From positions 372,001-436,000 of the forward strand of contig NZ_JALJCJ010000005.1 in the NCBI RefSeq assembly GCF_022899935.1: a DNA stretch of 64,000 nucleotides, given 5' to 3'. Below are positions 8,744-17,288 of the stretch, one piece after another (position 1 is the first letter of the stretch; each line of letters opens with the position of its first letter). This stretch comes from Shinella curvata (lineage in GTDB: Bacteria > Pseudomonadota > Alphaproteobacteria > Rhizobiales > Rhizobiaceae). The notes under the pieces were generated by a model that saw only the letters and a program-made list of their open reading frames with translations, was not told the origin of the DNA and made no database searches. The translations under genes and the position numbers were made by a program.

Positions 8744-9198
8744 GGACTCGGCACTCCCTATGACGAGTGAGGGTTACCGGCCAACATTTAATGAATGATT
8801 TCGGGAAATTACCCAATAACGAGGGTATCCCGGGGCATTGTTGCACGCTTGCTCAACCGAGGGAAGAGCCATTCAACCCAATATTGCAGGAAGCGGCAAT
8901 TCCTGGCTTCCGACTCAACTTATCATAGGCCATACGCGCAACTTCCTGACTCCAAGGCGACACAGTATTGCGTGAACTCGCCGCAAAGAATTCTGAAGCC
9001 TGCAATCGCTGTTTGCAATTGCGTGGTTAACAGCCTGCACATTACATATCATCAAATCTTGTTAGTTCCGCAGTGCGCGCCTAGACTCCGTACCGCCTCT
9101 TTCGGCGGTTTCGTCGTCATTTCGCCTGAAAGGGGGAATTGACTGACGTGGGATTTGATAGCAAATCCTGTTTTGGTATTTCTTTTTTGGAGCCCATC
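8744..9198. other. Intergenic region upstream of the amidotransferase gene
   Basis: These 455 bases are clearly richer in A and T than the flanking genes and separate two divergent genes. On the plus strand a promoter-like pair is listed separately (9059-9087). Two hairpins follow it: CCGCC/GGCGG near 9089-9105 and a perfect 7-bp GGATTTG/CAAATCC stem with an ATAG loop at 9151-9168, followed by TTTTGG. The second could attenuate or pause transcription ahead of the gene at 9199. A long open frame at 8795-9142 has no ribosome-binding site or family features and is rejected. Confidence 0.45.
9059..9087 (+). promoter_or_regulatory. Candidate sigma-70 promoter for the amidotransferase gene
   Basis: TTGTTA and TAGACT are separated by 17 bases on the plus strand, 112 bases before the ATG at 9199. 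This leaves a leader containing two hairpins. It is a sequence match only. Confidence 0.35.
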
Positions 9199-9978
9199 AT
9201 GTCGAAACCCGTCGTCGCCATTCCCGCCGATATCAGGGAAATCGAAGGCAACGTCTGGCAGGCCACCCCGAACCAGTATGTCCGCGCCGCCGTGAAGGGC
9301 GCCGACGTCACCGTCTTCCTTGTTCCGGCACTCGAAGCCGACAACGATTTCGACGGTATTCTCGACAGGGTGGACGGGCTTCTCGTCAGCGGCTCGCGCA
9401 CCAATGTGCACCCCTCGCTCTACGGCAAGGAAGCCACCGACGCGGAAGGTCCCTATGACCGGGCACGCGACGCGACCAGCCTGCCGCTCATCCAGCGGGC
9501 GCTCGAGCGGGGCATTCCGCTGCTCGCCATCTGCCGCGGCATCCAGGAGCTGAACGTCGTGCTTGGCGGCACGCTCGCCAACGAGATCCAGGATCAGCCG
9601 GGCGTATGGGACCATCGCAAGCCGGATACGACCGTTCTCGACGTCGCCTACGGCATCCGCCAGACGGTGAAGGTCAAGGAGGGCAGCTGCCTTGCCGGCA
9701 TCGTCGGCGCGGGCGAGGTGCAGGTGAACTCGCTGCACCGCCAGGCCATTTCCGACAAGGCGCCGCGTCTTGCCGTGGAGGCTGTCGCTGAGGACGGTAC
9801 GATCGAGGCCGTCTCCGTCATCGGCGCAAAGGCCTTTGCGGTCGGCGTACAATGGCATCCGGAGTACTGGGTCGGTTCCGACCAGCCGTCGAACAGCCTC
9901 TTCGCCGCCTTTGGCGAAGCCGTGCGCGACTATGCCGCCGCCAAGCAGGGCCGCCTGCATCAGACGGCTGCGGAATAG
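9199..9978 (+). CDS. Gamma-glutamyl-gamma-aminobutyrate hydrolase family protein (class I glutamine amidotransferase, peptidase C26)
   Basis: The 259-residue protein has the PuuD-type class I glutamine amidotransferase fold. The nucleophile is Cys112 in LAICRGIQELNV, and the His220/Glu222 pair lies in VQWHPEY. PuuD releases GABA from gamma-glutamyl-GABA in putrescine breakdown; related enzymes cleave other gamma-glutamyl amides, so the exact substrate is open. The ATG at 9199 is preceded by TTTTTTGGAG at 6 bases; an upstream in-frame start would add 20 residues foreign to the family. No other puu genes are adjacent, though an ornithine decarboxylase that makes putrescine lies at 21398-22531. 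Confidence 0.88.
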   Translation: MSKPVVAIPADIREIEGNVWQATPNQYVRAAVKGADVTVFLVPALEADNDFDGILDRVDGLLVSGSRTNVHPSLYGKEATDAEGPYDRARDATSLPLIQRALERGIPLLAICRGIQELNVVLGGTLANEIQDQPGVWDHRKPDTTVLDVAYGIRQTVKVKEGSCLAGIVGAGEVQVNSLHRQAISDKAPRLAVEAVAEDGTIEAVSVIGAKAFAVGVQWHPEYWVGSDQPSNSLFAAFGEAVRDYAAAKQGRLHQTAAE

Positions 9979-9982
9979 ACAG

Positions 9983-10390
9983 TCAGTCCGCCGAAATCAT
10001 CGTGACCATGGCGTCGGCGGGCTCCACCGTCTCATAGGCGATCCCGTCGCCGTCGACGACCGTCAGGATCGGCTCCCCGCGCGCATCGGCGACGACCACC
10101 GTGCCGTCGCCATTGTCGATCCAGGTCCGCGCTGTCGACAGACCCGGCCAGACCGCATCACAATCCGCGCCTGCCGAAAAGCGCTCGCTGCGGCCGGAAA
10201 TCCGCGTGCCGCGTTCGGCAAGACAGGCCGTGTTCGCGACGACGTTCGAGATCGTATAGGCATGGTTGGCGACCCGCGGGGAGATCGAGTTCGACACGAC
10301 CGGATCGAGCTGCGGCGCGTCATGCACGGCGACGCTCCAGAGGCCGAACGAGGCTACACCGGCTACGGCAACCATCATCAGCGTCTTCAT
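9983..10390 (-). CDS. Small secreted protein, possibly AprI/Inh-like protease inhibitor
   Basis: The product has 135 residues with a signal peptide (MKTLMMVAVAGVASFGLWSV, cleavage around residue 20-25). The mature part holds two Cys residues and ends in a beta-rich segment with W-x-DNGDGTVVVADARGEPI. The Cys spacing, the W-DNGDG turn and the G-x-PI strand resemble the eight-stranded barrel of AprI/Inh metalloprotease inhibitors, but identity is low and this is only a suggestion. The ATG at 10390 has AAGGAGAG 5 bases upstream. It converges on the amidotransferase gene with a gap of 4 bases. No protease gene is nearby. Confidence 0.6.
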   Translation of the reverse strand: MKTLMMVAVAGVASFGLWSVAVHDAPQLDPVVSNSISPRVANHAYTISNVVANTACLAERGTRISGRSERFSAGADCDAVWPGLSTARTWIDNGDGTVVVADARGEPILTVVDGDGIAYETVEPADAMVTMISAD

Positions 10391-10472
10391 GGCACTCTCC
10401 TTCAGCAACGACTCGTCGGAGAGATCATGCGCCGGCAAACTTGCCGAAGGGTTAACGAAGGCTTTCCAGCGC

Positions 10473-11441
10473 CTACCCGGTTTTTCGCGTAAAGGGTGTC
10501 TCCGGCACTGGGGTCAGCGCCGCCCCCGTGTCGAACCAGGCATGGAGATTGTCCGCCACGAGATCGGCCATCGCATCGCGTGTCGCAACGGATGCCGAGG
10601 CGACATGCGGTAGCAGCGAGACATTCGGCAGGTCGAGCAGCGCCTGCGGCACATGCGGCTCGTCGTAAAACACGTCGAGGCCGGCGGCAGCGATGACACC
10701 ATCCTTCAAAGCCGCAGCGAGCGCATCCTCGTCGACCGTCCAGCCACGTCCGACATTGATCAGCACACCCTGAGGCCCAAGCGACCGCAGCACCGTCGCG
10801 TCGATGGTCCGGTGTGTCTCCGGTGTCTTCGGTACGATGGCGATCAAGGTGTCGACCGCCTCGGCCAGTTCCGTCAGCGAGGGATAATAGGTATAGGGCA
10901 CATCGGCACGCGGACGGCGCGTGTGATAGGCGATCTCGACGCCAAAACCCTTCAGCCGCTCGGCTATCGCAAGGCCGATACGGCCAAGGCCGTAGATGCC
11001 GGCTTTGCGGCCGCGCAGGCTGAGCGGTGTCAGCGGAAAGGCGCCTTCGCGGACCCAGCGCCCTTCCCGCAGCCACATCTCGGCCTGCGGAAGTCGGCGT
11101 ACCGTGTTGAGCAGCAGGCCGATGGCGGTGTCGGCCACCTCGTCGTTCAGGACATCGGGCGTGTTGGTGACGGCGACGCCGCGCGCCGCGGCAGCGGAGA
11201 CGTCGACGCCATCATAGCCGACACCGAAGCTCGCGATGATTTCCAATGCCGGAAGGTGCTCGATCAGCGCGGCATCGAAGCGCCCGGATACGGCGGCCCC
11301 GAAAATGTCCGCCGCCTCCGCGCGGGTAATCAGCGACGGGTCGGCCCGCTCGATCCGCACCACGTCGAACCGCTCCTGCAACCGTTCCAGCACCCGTTCG
11401 CGGATGGCTCCGGGCACGAGAATGCGTGTCTTTGCCGACAT
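10473..11441 (-). CDS. D-2-hydroxyacid dehydrogenase (glyoxylate/hydroxypyruvate reductase type)
   Basis: The 322-residue enzyme has the D-2-hydroxyacid dehydrogenase layout: a substrate domain (1-95 and 285-322) and a nucleotide domain with GLGRIG at 151-156. The catalytic triad is Arg232 (NVGRGW), Glu261 (YDEP) and His279 (LLPHVAS). HTRRPR at 173-178, after the second strand, favours NADPH over NADH. Such enzymes reduce glyoxylate, hydroxypyruvate or larger 2-ketoacids, and the local regulator suggests use in a sugar-acid pathway. It lies 26 bases downstream of the LacI gene on the same strand, so both are probably one transcript. Confidence 0.9.
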   Translation of the reverse strand: MSAKTRILVPGAIRERVLERLQERFDVVRIERADPSLITRAEAADIFGAAVSGRFDAALIEHLPALEIIASFGVGYDGVDVSAAAARGVAVTNTPDVLNDEVADTAIGLLLNTVRRLPQAEMWLREGRWVREGAFPLTPLSLRGRKAGIYGLGRIGLAIAERLKGFGVEIAYHTRRPRADVPYTYYPSLTELAEAVDTLIAIVPKTPETHRTIDATVLRSLGPQGVLINVGRGWTVDEDALAAALKDGVIAAAGLDVFYDEPHVPQALLDLPNVSLLPHVASASVATRDAMADLVADNLHAWFDTGAALTPVPETPFTRKTG

Positions 11442-11467
11442 GGGAAACCTCGCTGGCCTTGATGACC

Positions 11468-12496
11468 TCAGCCTTCGGGATGCGGCTTCAGCGGTCCGGT
11501 GGATTGCCGGATGCGCATTTCCGGCTTGATGAGATGGATTCCGTCAGGCTCGTGGCTGCCCGAGAGCTTGTCGAGCAGCGCGCGGGCGGCGTTGCGGCCG
11601 ACCTCCGACTGACCGTTCCAGACCGTGGTGAGCGCCGGCGTCGCGATCGCCGCCTCCTCGAGGTCGTCATAGCCGGTGACGGAGACGTCGCGGCCGGGCA
11701 CGAGGCCGGCCCGGGCGATGCCGTTCATCAGGCCGATGGCGACGAGATCGTTCCAGCAGACGGCCGCCGTCGGCTTTTGCGGCAGCGACAGGAAATGCAC
11801 CGCCGCCTCGAAACCGCCCTGCTTGGTGCGGGGGCCGGGAATGCGCAAGCTCGGATCGACCTCGATATTGGCCTTGCGCAGCGCGTTGACATAACCCTGA
11901 TAGCGATCGCGACCGGTCGATGTCTGGTCCGTGCCGCCGACCATCGCAATGGTTCGGTGACCAAGCCCGATAAGATGGTTCGTCGCCAGCGAAATGCCGT
12001 AGCTGTCATCGCCGCGGAAGATCGGCACGTCGAGCCCGTCGATGGAACGTGCGATCAGGATCGCCGGCATGCCGTTGTCCTCGGCAAGCTGGATATCCTC
12101 CGGCGGCGTGCCGATGGCCGGCGACATGATGACGCCGTCGCCGCCGAGCTGCAAAAGCGTCTCGATGAAATTGCGCTGCTTTTCGACGGAATCGTAGTGA
12201 TTGGACAGGATGAAGGTCTGACGGTCGCGATCGAGCTCGCTTTCGATCGACTTCAGGATTTCCGCGTAGAACGGGTTCATGATGTCATGCACCACGACGC
12301 CGATAATGCCGGAGCGGGAAGTGCGCAGGCTGGCGGCCCGGCGGTTGTAGATATAGCCGAGCGCCCGCGCCTGCTCCTTGATCCGGTCCCGCGTCGCGGC
12401 GGCGACGAGCGGACTGTCTCTCAGCGCAAGCGATACCGTCGCTGTGGAAACGCCGAGCGTATCCGCGATGGTGGAAAGCTTGATTTTCTGCGCCAC
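11468..12496 (-). CDS. LacI-family transcriptional regulator
   Basis: The 342-residue protein has an N-terminal LacI helix-turn-helix (KLSTIADTLGVSTATVSLALRD, residues 6-28), the hinge helix RRAASLRTSRSG, and a periplasmic-binding-protein-like effector domain. The start is GTG at 12496 with GGGAGGGG upstream, consistent with the short N-terminus of the family. It is followed by the 2-hydroxyacid dehydrogenase and preceded, across an operator-like double palindrome, by a MarR gene. The inducer is unknown, perhaps a sugar acid given the dehydrogenase next to it. Confidence 0.9.
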   Translation of the reverse strand: MAQKIKLSTIADTLGVSTATVSLALRDSPLVAAATRDRIKEQARALGYIYNRRAASLRTSRSGIIGVVVHDIMNPFYAEILKSIESELDRDRQTFILSNHYDSVEKQRNFIETLLQLGGDGVIMSPAIGTPPEDIQLAEDNGMPAILIARSIDGLDVPIFRGDDSYGISLATNHLIGLGHRTIAMVGGTDQTSTGRDRYQGYVNALRKANIEVDPSLRIPGPRTKQGGFEAAVHFLSLPQKPTAAVCWNDLVAIGLMNGIARAGLVPGRDVSVTGYDDLEEAAIATPALTTVWNGQSEVGRNAARALLDKLSGSHEPDGIHLIKPEMRIRQSTGPLKPHPEG

Positions 12497-12518
12497 GACC
12501 CCTCCCGCAGCAACGATC

Positions 12519-12547
12519 TTTAAAACAGTTTATTTAAACAGTTTAAA
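12519..12547. promoter_or_regulatory. Tandem palindromic operators between the LacI and MarR genes
   Basis: TTTAAACAGTTTAAA at 12533-12547 is a perfect palindrome around one base. An imperfect copy, TTTAAAACAGTTTAT, lies 14 bases to the left at 12519-12533. The first overlaps the stop codon of the MarR gene; the pair sits 23-51 bases upstream of the LacI GTG. This suggests autoregulation of the LacI-dehydrogenase transcript, though either regulator could bind. Confidence 0.55.
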
Positions 12548-13079
12548 TCTCGTCGGCAACAGGCTTTGCGGCACTATCAAGCGCATCTGACACGGAGACA
12601 TGGAGATTTTCATCCATGAGGCGAAGCAGCTTGAGGAGATGGCGCACGTCCTTCTCACTGAGCCCCTCGGCCGCCTGACGTTCGCTGAGCCGGCCGGCTT
12701 CGGAAATATGGTCGATGGAGGCCCTGCCCGCCTCGGTCAGATGCACCACCGTCAGCCGCCCGTCCGTCTCGTCGGGACGCCGCTCGACGAACCCCTGGGC
12801 TTCCAGCCGTCCGATCGTACGGGTCATGGTCGGCGCCTTGACCCCGAGACGGGTGGCGAGAGAGCCCGCCGTCAGCCCGCCCTCCTGCGAAAGCGCGAGG
12901 ATCACGCCGTCCTGTCCGGCATAGAGCCCGGTGGCGAGAAGGTTGCGAGAAAGCACGGTGCGCATGGACCGGGCGGCATTGACGACGGCGGCAGCAAGCC
13001 CCGCACCGGAAACATCCTCGTGCGATTTCTTCTTCTTGCTCTTCTTTCCGTCCTTGCCGTCCTTGTGCTTCTTGCCCAT
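12543..13079 (-). CDS. MarR-family regulator with Lys-rich N-terminal tail
   Basis: The 178-residue protein contains a MarR winged helix (LTAGSLATRLGVKAPTMTRTIGRLEAQGFVERRPDETDGR, about residues 85-125, with the wing DETDGR). Before it is an unusual tail: residues 2-21 are almost all Lys, Gly, Asp and His (GKKHKDGKDGKKSKKKK). The ATG at 13079 has AGGAGG 8 bases upstream, so the tail is genuinely translated. It may add non-specific DNA affinity. The gene is divergent from the creatininase-family gene across 94 bases, so control of that gene is plausible. Confidence 0.88.
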   Translation of the reverse strand: MGKKHKDGKDGKKSKKKKSHEDVSGAGLAAAVVNAARSMRTVLSRNLLATGLYAGQDGVILALSQEGGLTAGSLATRLGVKAPTMTRTIGRLEAQGFVERRPDETDGRLTVVHLTEAGRASIDHISEAGRLSERQAAEGLSEKDVRHLLKLLRLMDENLHVSVSDALDSAAKPVADEI

Positions 13080-13173
13080 CCATCGCCTCCTGCACCGCGC
13101 CCCGATACGCCTTGCATCACGGGCCCGGCTCTGTATGACAGAGGAAGAAGGCTGGCGGCAAGGGAGGATCGAC

Positions 13174-13977
13174 ATGTCCCGCTCCAGGGCGCATCCCGCG
13201 ATGCGATGGACCGAAAACGACCCGATGCTGACGGCGCAGGATCGGGCCGACTGGATCGCGGTCCTGCCGCTTGGCGCCCATGAGGGCCATGGCCCGCACC
13301 TTCCGCTCGAAACCGATACGCTGATTGTGGAGGGCATTGCAGAACGGCTGTCGACCGTGCTGCCGGCACACCTGCCCGTCACGATCCTGCCTGTGGAACC
13401 CGTCGGTTATTCGCCCGAACACCTCGATGTGCCGGGCACGCGTTCCCTGGGCTACGCCGAGGCGATCGACCGCTGGCTGCGCATCGCGGAAGACCTCAAC
13501 CGCTTCGGCATCCGCAAGCTCGTGCTGCTTAACGCCCATGGCGGCAATTCGCCTCTGATGACCATCGTGGCGACGGAGGCACGCGTGCAGTTCGGCATGC
13601 TCGTCGTCGCCACCGCCTGGACGCGCTTCGGCCAGCCGGAGGGCTGGATCTCGCCCGAAGACAAGGCCATCGACATCCATGGCGGCGATATCGAGACCTC
13701 CGTCATGCTGGCGCTTCAGCCCGACGTGGTCGATATGACCAAGGCCGAGCGTTTCGGCTCGCGCCAGTCGGAATTCGCCGCCCGTTTCGGACATTTGCGC
13801 GCCTATGGCCCGCATGCCTTCGGATGGAAAATGGCCGATCTCAACCCCAAAGGCGTAGCGGGTGATGCCAGCGCGGCGACGGCGGAAAAGGGCGAACGGC
13901 TCATCGCCCATGCCGTGCACGGCCTTGTCGGGCTTCTCGAGGATGTCGCTGCCTTCGACGCAAAGTCCCTTTTATAG
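13174..13977 (+). CDS. Creatininase-family amidohydrolase
   Basis: The 267-residue protein has the creatininase fold with all metal ligands in place: Glu37 and His39 in [15 protein letters not shown], Asp48, His122 in NAHGGN and Glu174 in HGGDIETS. Family members hydrolyse cyclic or linear amides (creatinine, formamidopyrimidine in riboflavin and F420 synthesis, mycofactocin peptide); the substrate here cannot be read from sequence. The ATG at 13174 has AGGGAGG at about 7 bases. It is divergent from the MarR gene and 91 bases upstream of the CobW gene. Confidence 0.88.
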   Translation: MSRSRAHPAMRWTENDPMLTAQDRADWIAVLPLGAHEGHGPHLPLETDTLIVEGIAERLSTVLPAHLPVTILPVEPVGYSPEHLDVPGTRSLGYAEAIDRWLRIAEDLNRFGIRKLVLLNAHGGNSPLMTIVATEARVQFGMLVVATAWTRFGQPEGWISPEDKAIDIHGGDIETSVMLALQPDVVDMTKAERFGSRQSEFAARFGHLRAYGPHAFGWKMADLNPKGVAGDASAATAEKGERLIAHAVHGLVGLLEDVAAFDAKSLL

Positions 13978-14068
13978 CCGCATCCGGCATTTGCGCTGGC
14001 CCATCCGATCTCCTATATCAGACCCAACCGGACGCTTTCAGGCGTCCCCGTCCTTGTTCGAGGTTCCC

Positions 14069-15205
14069 ATGACCGAAACAGCCCTCCCCAAGCCCATTCC
14101 CGTCACCGTGCTTACCGGTTATCTCGGCGCCGGCAAGACGACGCTCCTGAACCGCATCCTCACCGGCAACCACGGCAAGAAATACGCCGTTATCGTCAAC
14201 GAGTTCGGCGAGATCGGCATCGACAATGACCTCATCGTGGAATCCGATGAGGAAATCTACGAAATGAACAACGGCTGCATCTGCTGCACCGTGCGCGGCG
14301 ACCTGATCCGCGTGGTGGAAGGCCTGATGCGCCGCCCCGGCCGCTTCGACGCCATCATCGTCGAAACGACGGGCCTTGCCGATCCGGTGCCGGTCGCCCA
14401 GACCTTCTTCATGGACGACGATGTGCGCCAGAAGACCGAACTCGACGCAGTCGTGGCTCTCGTGGATGCCAAGCATCTGCCGCTGCGCCTGAAGGACAGC
14501 CGTGAGGCCGAGGATCAGATCGCCTTCGCCGATGTCGTGCTGATCAACAAGACGGATCTCGTCAGCCCCGAGGAACTGGCGAGAATCGAGGCGACGGTGC
14601 GCGTCATCAACCCGTCCGCCCGAATACACCGCACCACCCGTTCGGAGATCGACCTCACCAAGGTTCTCGACCAGGGCGCGTTCAACCTGGAACGGGCGCT
14701 CGAAAACGATCCGCATTTCCTCGACCACGATCATCCGGACCATGTCTGCGGTCCCGATTGCGGCCACGACCACCATCATCATGGCCATGATCACCACCAC
14801 CGTGATCACGATCATCATCATCATCACGACCACGATCACCACCATGATCATGACCATCATCACGATCACAACCATGATCACGGCGTCTCGCCGATCCATG
14901 ACGTGACGGTGCAGTCGATCTCGCTGCGCGGCGGCGAGATGAATCCGGACCGCTTCTTCCAGTGGATCCAGAAAATCACTCAGACGGAGGGCCCCAACAT
15001 CCTGCGCCTGAAGGGCATCATCGCCTTTGCCGGCGACGAGGAGCGCTATGTCGTGCAGGGCGTGCACATGATCGTCGAAGGCGACCATCAGCGCGCCTGG
15101 AAGGACGGCGAGAAGCGTGAAAGCCGCCTCGTCTTCATCGGCCGCGACCTCGATCGCGAGAAGATCGAACGTTCGTTCAAGGCCTGCGAGGCGCAAAAAG
15201 CATGA
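14069..15205 (+). CDS. CobW/COG0523 GTPase (putative zinc metallochaperone) with long His tract
   Basis: The 378-residue GTPase shows Walker A GYLGAGKT (17-24), the metal-binding CxCC motif in GCICCTV (C70, C72, C73), Walker B-like VETTGLADP and the guanine motif NKTD (160-163). Residues 216-271 are a His/Asp tract with two Cys ([16 protein letters not shown] and onward), longer than in most relatives. The C-terminal CobW_C domain follows. Family members deliver zinc or cobalt to client enzymes. No cobalamin genes are nearby, which favours a zinc role. No Zur box was seen upstream. The stop codon lies inside a rhizobial palindromic repeat. Confidence 0.92.
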   Translation: MTETALPKPIPVTVLTGYLGAGKTTLLNRILTGNHGKKYAVIVNEFGEIGIDNDLIVESDEEIYEMNNGCICCTVRGDLIRVVEGLMRRPGRFDAIIVETTGLADPVPVAQTFFMDDDVRQKTELDAVVALVDAKHLPLRLKDSREAEDQIAFADVVLINKTDLVSPEELARIEATVRVINPSARIHRTTRSEIDLTKVLDQGAFNLERALENDPHFLDHDHPDHVCGPDCGHDHHHHGHDHHHRDHDHHHHHDHDHHHDHDHHHDHNHDHGVSPIHDVTVQSISLRGGEMNPDRFFQWIQKITQTEGPNILRLKGIIAFAGDEERYVVQGVHMIVEGDHQRAWKDGEKRESRLVFIGRDLDREKIERSFKACEAQKA

Positions 15206-15244
15206 CGCCGAAAAGTGTGCAGCGGTTTTCGAACAACGTCATGC
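15200..15244. repeat. Rhizobial intergenic palindromic element
   Basis: GCATGACG and CGTCATGC bracket an interior with GCCGAAAAGTGTGCAGCGGT, a sequence type found widely between genes in Rhizobiaceae genomes. The element starts within the last codons of the CobW gene and supplies its TGA. It lies between the CobW and WD40 genes and can fold into a hairpin. Confidence 0.65.
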
Positions 15245-15263
15245 GCAAGAAAGAAAACTACTG

Positions 15264-16253
15264 ATGCCGACAGTCGCGCCTCTTGATCTCGACGGCCACG
15301 TCGTCGCGGCCGCCTTTCTCGGCGATGTGCCGTTCTTCGCCTCCGCCACCGGCGCGGTGCACCGCCTCGATCATGGCCAGAAGGTCAAGGAGGCGCATGA
15401 CGGGTTGCTGGCCTGCGTGCGCGACGAGGCGAACGACACGCTGATAACAGGCGGCGAGGACGGCAAGGTGCAGCGTATCGCCGCCGATGGCAGCGTGACG
15501 CTCATCGCCGAGGTGCCGCGCAAGTGGATCTCCGTCGTGGCGCCCGGCCCGCAGGGCGCGGTGGGTTTTGCCGAGGGGCGCACGGCGCGCGTGCGTCTCG
15601 CCGATGGCACGATCAAGGAATTCACCGAGACCCGTTCGGTGGAAGGTATCGCCTTCGCGCCCAAGGGGTTGCGGCTTGGCATCGCGCGCTATAACGGCGT
15701 CTCGCTGCATTGGGTGGCGATGGCCGGTCAGCCGGTCGATCTCGAGTGGAAGGGGGCCCATACCGGCGTCACCTTCTCACCGGACGGCCGCTTCGTCGTG
15801 ACCAGCATGCAGGAAAACGCCCTGCACGGCTGGAAACTCGACACCAAGGTGGGCGCCGATACACGCCACATGCGCATGACCGGCTATCCCGCCAAGGTGA
15901 AGTCGCTTTCCTGGTCCGCCAAGGGCAAATGGCTCGCCTCTTCGGGCGCGCCGGCCGCTATCGTCTGGCCCTTCTCGGCCAAGGATGGCCCGATGGGCAA
16001 ACCGCCGCTGGAACTCGGCACCCGCGCCGATGTCATGGTCACGGCCGTCGCCTGCCACCCGGCCGAAGAGGTCGTCGCCATCGGCTATTCCGACGGCATG
16101 GTGCTCGCCGCCCGCTTCGCCGACAGCCGTGAAGTGCTGTTGCGCCGCCCCGGCAAGGGTGCGGTGACGTCCATGGCCTGGAGCAAGAGCGGCAAGCTTA
16201 TTGCCTTTGCCAGCGAAGCCGGCGATTGCGGTGTGATCGACATCGCCGGATAA
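15264..16253 (+). CDS. WD40-repeat protein adjacent to CobW GTPase
   Basis: The 329-residue protein is made of beta-propeller repeats. Blades are marked by phrases such as VTFSPDGRFVVTSMQENALHGWKL, SLSWSAKGKWLASSGAPAAIVWPF and SMAWSKSGKLIAFASEAGDCGVIDI. There is no signal peptide, so it is cytoplasmic. WD40 proteins of this kind often follow a COG0523 GTPase in rhizobia, so a role as partner or client of that GTPase is plausible but unproven. The ATG at 15264 has only an AAGAAAGAAAAC purine run upstream and the start is less certain. Confidence 0.82.
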   Translation: MPTVAPLDLDGHVVAAAFLGDVPFFASATGAVHRLDHGQKVKEAHDGLLACVRDEANDTLITGGEDGKVQRIAADGSVTLIAEVPRKWISVVAPGPQGAVGFAEGRTARVRLADGTIKEFTETRSVEGIAFAPKGLRLGIARYNGVSLHWVAMAGQPVDLEWKGAHTGVTFSPDGRFVVTSMQENALHGWKLDTKVGADTRHMRMTGYPAKVKSLSWSAKGKWLASSGAPAAIVWPFSAKDGPMGKPPLELGTRADVMVTAVACHPAEEVVAIGYSDGMVLAARFADSREVLLRRPGKGAVTSMAWSKSGKLIAFASEAGDCGVIDIAG

Positions 16254-16278
16254 TGCCGCCTCCCTGAAGGAGGTTGTC

Positions 16279-16674
16279 ATGGTCTCATCGATCACCCCGT
16301 TCCTGATGTTCGAAGGTCGCGCCGAGGAGGCGATGACCTTCTATACCGGCCTTTTCCCGGACAGCCGTATCGAGGACATCCAGCGCTACGGACCGGGCGA
16401 GGCCGGTAAGGAGGGCTCCGTCTTCCGCGCCCGCTTCAACCTTGGCCGCCAGGCTGTCATATGCATCGACAGTCCGGCTGCGCATGGCTTCACCTTCACG
16501 CCGTCCTTTTCCTTCTTCGTCGAATGCGAGTCGGAAACCCGCCTGCGGGAACTGCACGCGGCCCTTGGAACCGACGGTGCGGACCTGATGCCGGTCGATA
16601 ATTACGGTTTCAGCCGCCTGTTCACCTGGGTGCAGGATCGCTTCGGCATTTCCTGGCAACTGAACCTGGAATAG
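16279..16674 (+). CDS. VOC/PhnB-like superfamily protein
   Basis: The 131-residue protein has the PhnB-type VOC fold (family formerly labelled 3-demethylubiquinone-9 3-methyltransferase). It starts SSITPFLMFEGRAEEAMTFYTGLFPDS and ends VQDRFGISWQL. The ATG at 16279 has the near-perfect GAAGGAGG 6 bases upstream. Substrate and function are unknown; such proteins include antibiotic-binding and dioxygenase-like members. It is 25 bases after the WD40 gene and may be read through with it. Confidence 0.88.
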   Translation: MVSSITPFLMFEGRAEEAMTFYTGLFPDSRIEDIQRYGPGEAGKEGSVFRARFNLGRQAVICIDSPAAHGFTFTPSFSFFVECESETRLRELHAALGTDGADLMPVDNYGFSRLFTWVQDRFGISWQLNLE

Positions 16675-16679
16675 AGCAA

Positions 16680-16706
16680 GCCCGGAAGAGCGGCGCTCTC
16701 CCGGGC
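16680..16706. terminator. GC-rich stem-loop after the VOC gene
   Basis: GCCCGGAAGAGC and GCTCTCCCGGGC form a 12-bp stem with one mismatch around a 3-base loop, 6 bases after the VOC stop. No T-run follows, so efficiency is uncertain. It lies between convergent genes. Confidence 0.45.
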
Positions 16707-16736
16707 CCACCGACCGCAAGGGCGGGGATGGTGCGG

Positions 16737-17039
16737 TCAGTGATTGCGCTTCTTGCAGCCGCAGTTGCTGCCGCCACCGCTGAGGATGCCGAGAACGTTG
16801 CCATTGAGCACACCCGACAGGGTGCCGTTCAGGTTGTTGTTGAGAACGCCGTTCAGGATCGTGTTGCCGTCATTGTCGGTGAGGATATCGCCGACACCAA
16901 CGCCAACGCTCGGGGCAATGACGATGCCGCCGGTCTTGTTGCCGAGAATGCCGAGGCCGAGCAGGCCCCCGGCGGATGCCTGGCCGGCACCGGCGAGAGC
17001 AATGACGGCAGCGATTGCGATGATGCGGGTCTTGTTCAT
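16737..17039 (-). CDS. Small secreted Gly/Asn-rich protein
   Basis: The 100-residue protein starts with a clear signal peptide (MNKTRIIAIAAVIALAGAGQASA, cleavage near residue 23). The mature part is glycine-, leucine- and asparagine-rich with near-repeats of the form N-G-x-L-N-N/G-N (ILNGVLNNNLNGTLSGVLNGNVLG) and ends in GSNCGCKKRNH. The pattern suggests a repetitive beta or fibre-like protein, loosely like curlin minor repeats or glycine-rich surface proteins, but no family is recognised. The ATG at 17039 has AAGGAGAGA upstream. It is divergent from the outer-membrane protein gene at 17289. Confidence 0.65.
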   Translation of the reverse strand: MNKTRIIAIAAVIALAGAGQASAGGLLGLGILGNKTGGIVIAPSVGVGVGDILTDNDGNTILNGVLNNNLNGTLSGVLNGNVLGILSGGGSNCGCKKRNH

Positions 17040-17288
17040 GGTCTCTCTCCTTCGGTTGTGCACCTTGTTGATGCACAATCAAAGGTAATATAAGCCGCGA
17101 TTTACTCAACCGGATTTGGCAGTCATAGCAAAGAGTTAACCATAACAAAGACAAGTTTAACGATTCCTGACCGCATACAACTTTTAGTATGAAAAATTGC
17201 ATCAACGACGCGAAAATCAACCATTGAGAGAATTTTTAACCATGCAACCGTAGGATTCTGTTCCATTAACGGACAATGGCGGTTTCCG

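Noticed and set aside
8795-9142. 115-residue plus-strand frame in the AT-rich gap
   Set aside because: No ribosome-binding site and codon use unlike neighbouring genes; the region looks regulatory.
14750-14880. Dense CAC/CAT repeats resembling a tandem repeat or CRISPR-like array
   Set aside because: They are His codons within the CobW gene, in frame, with no spacers of constant length.
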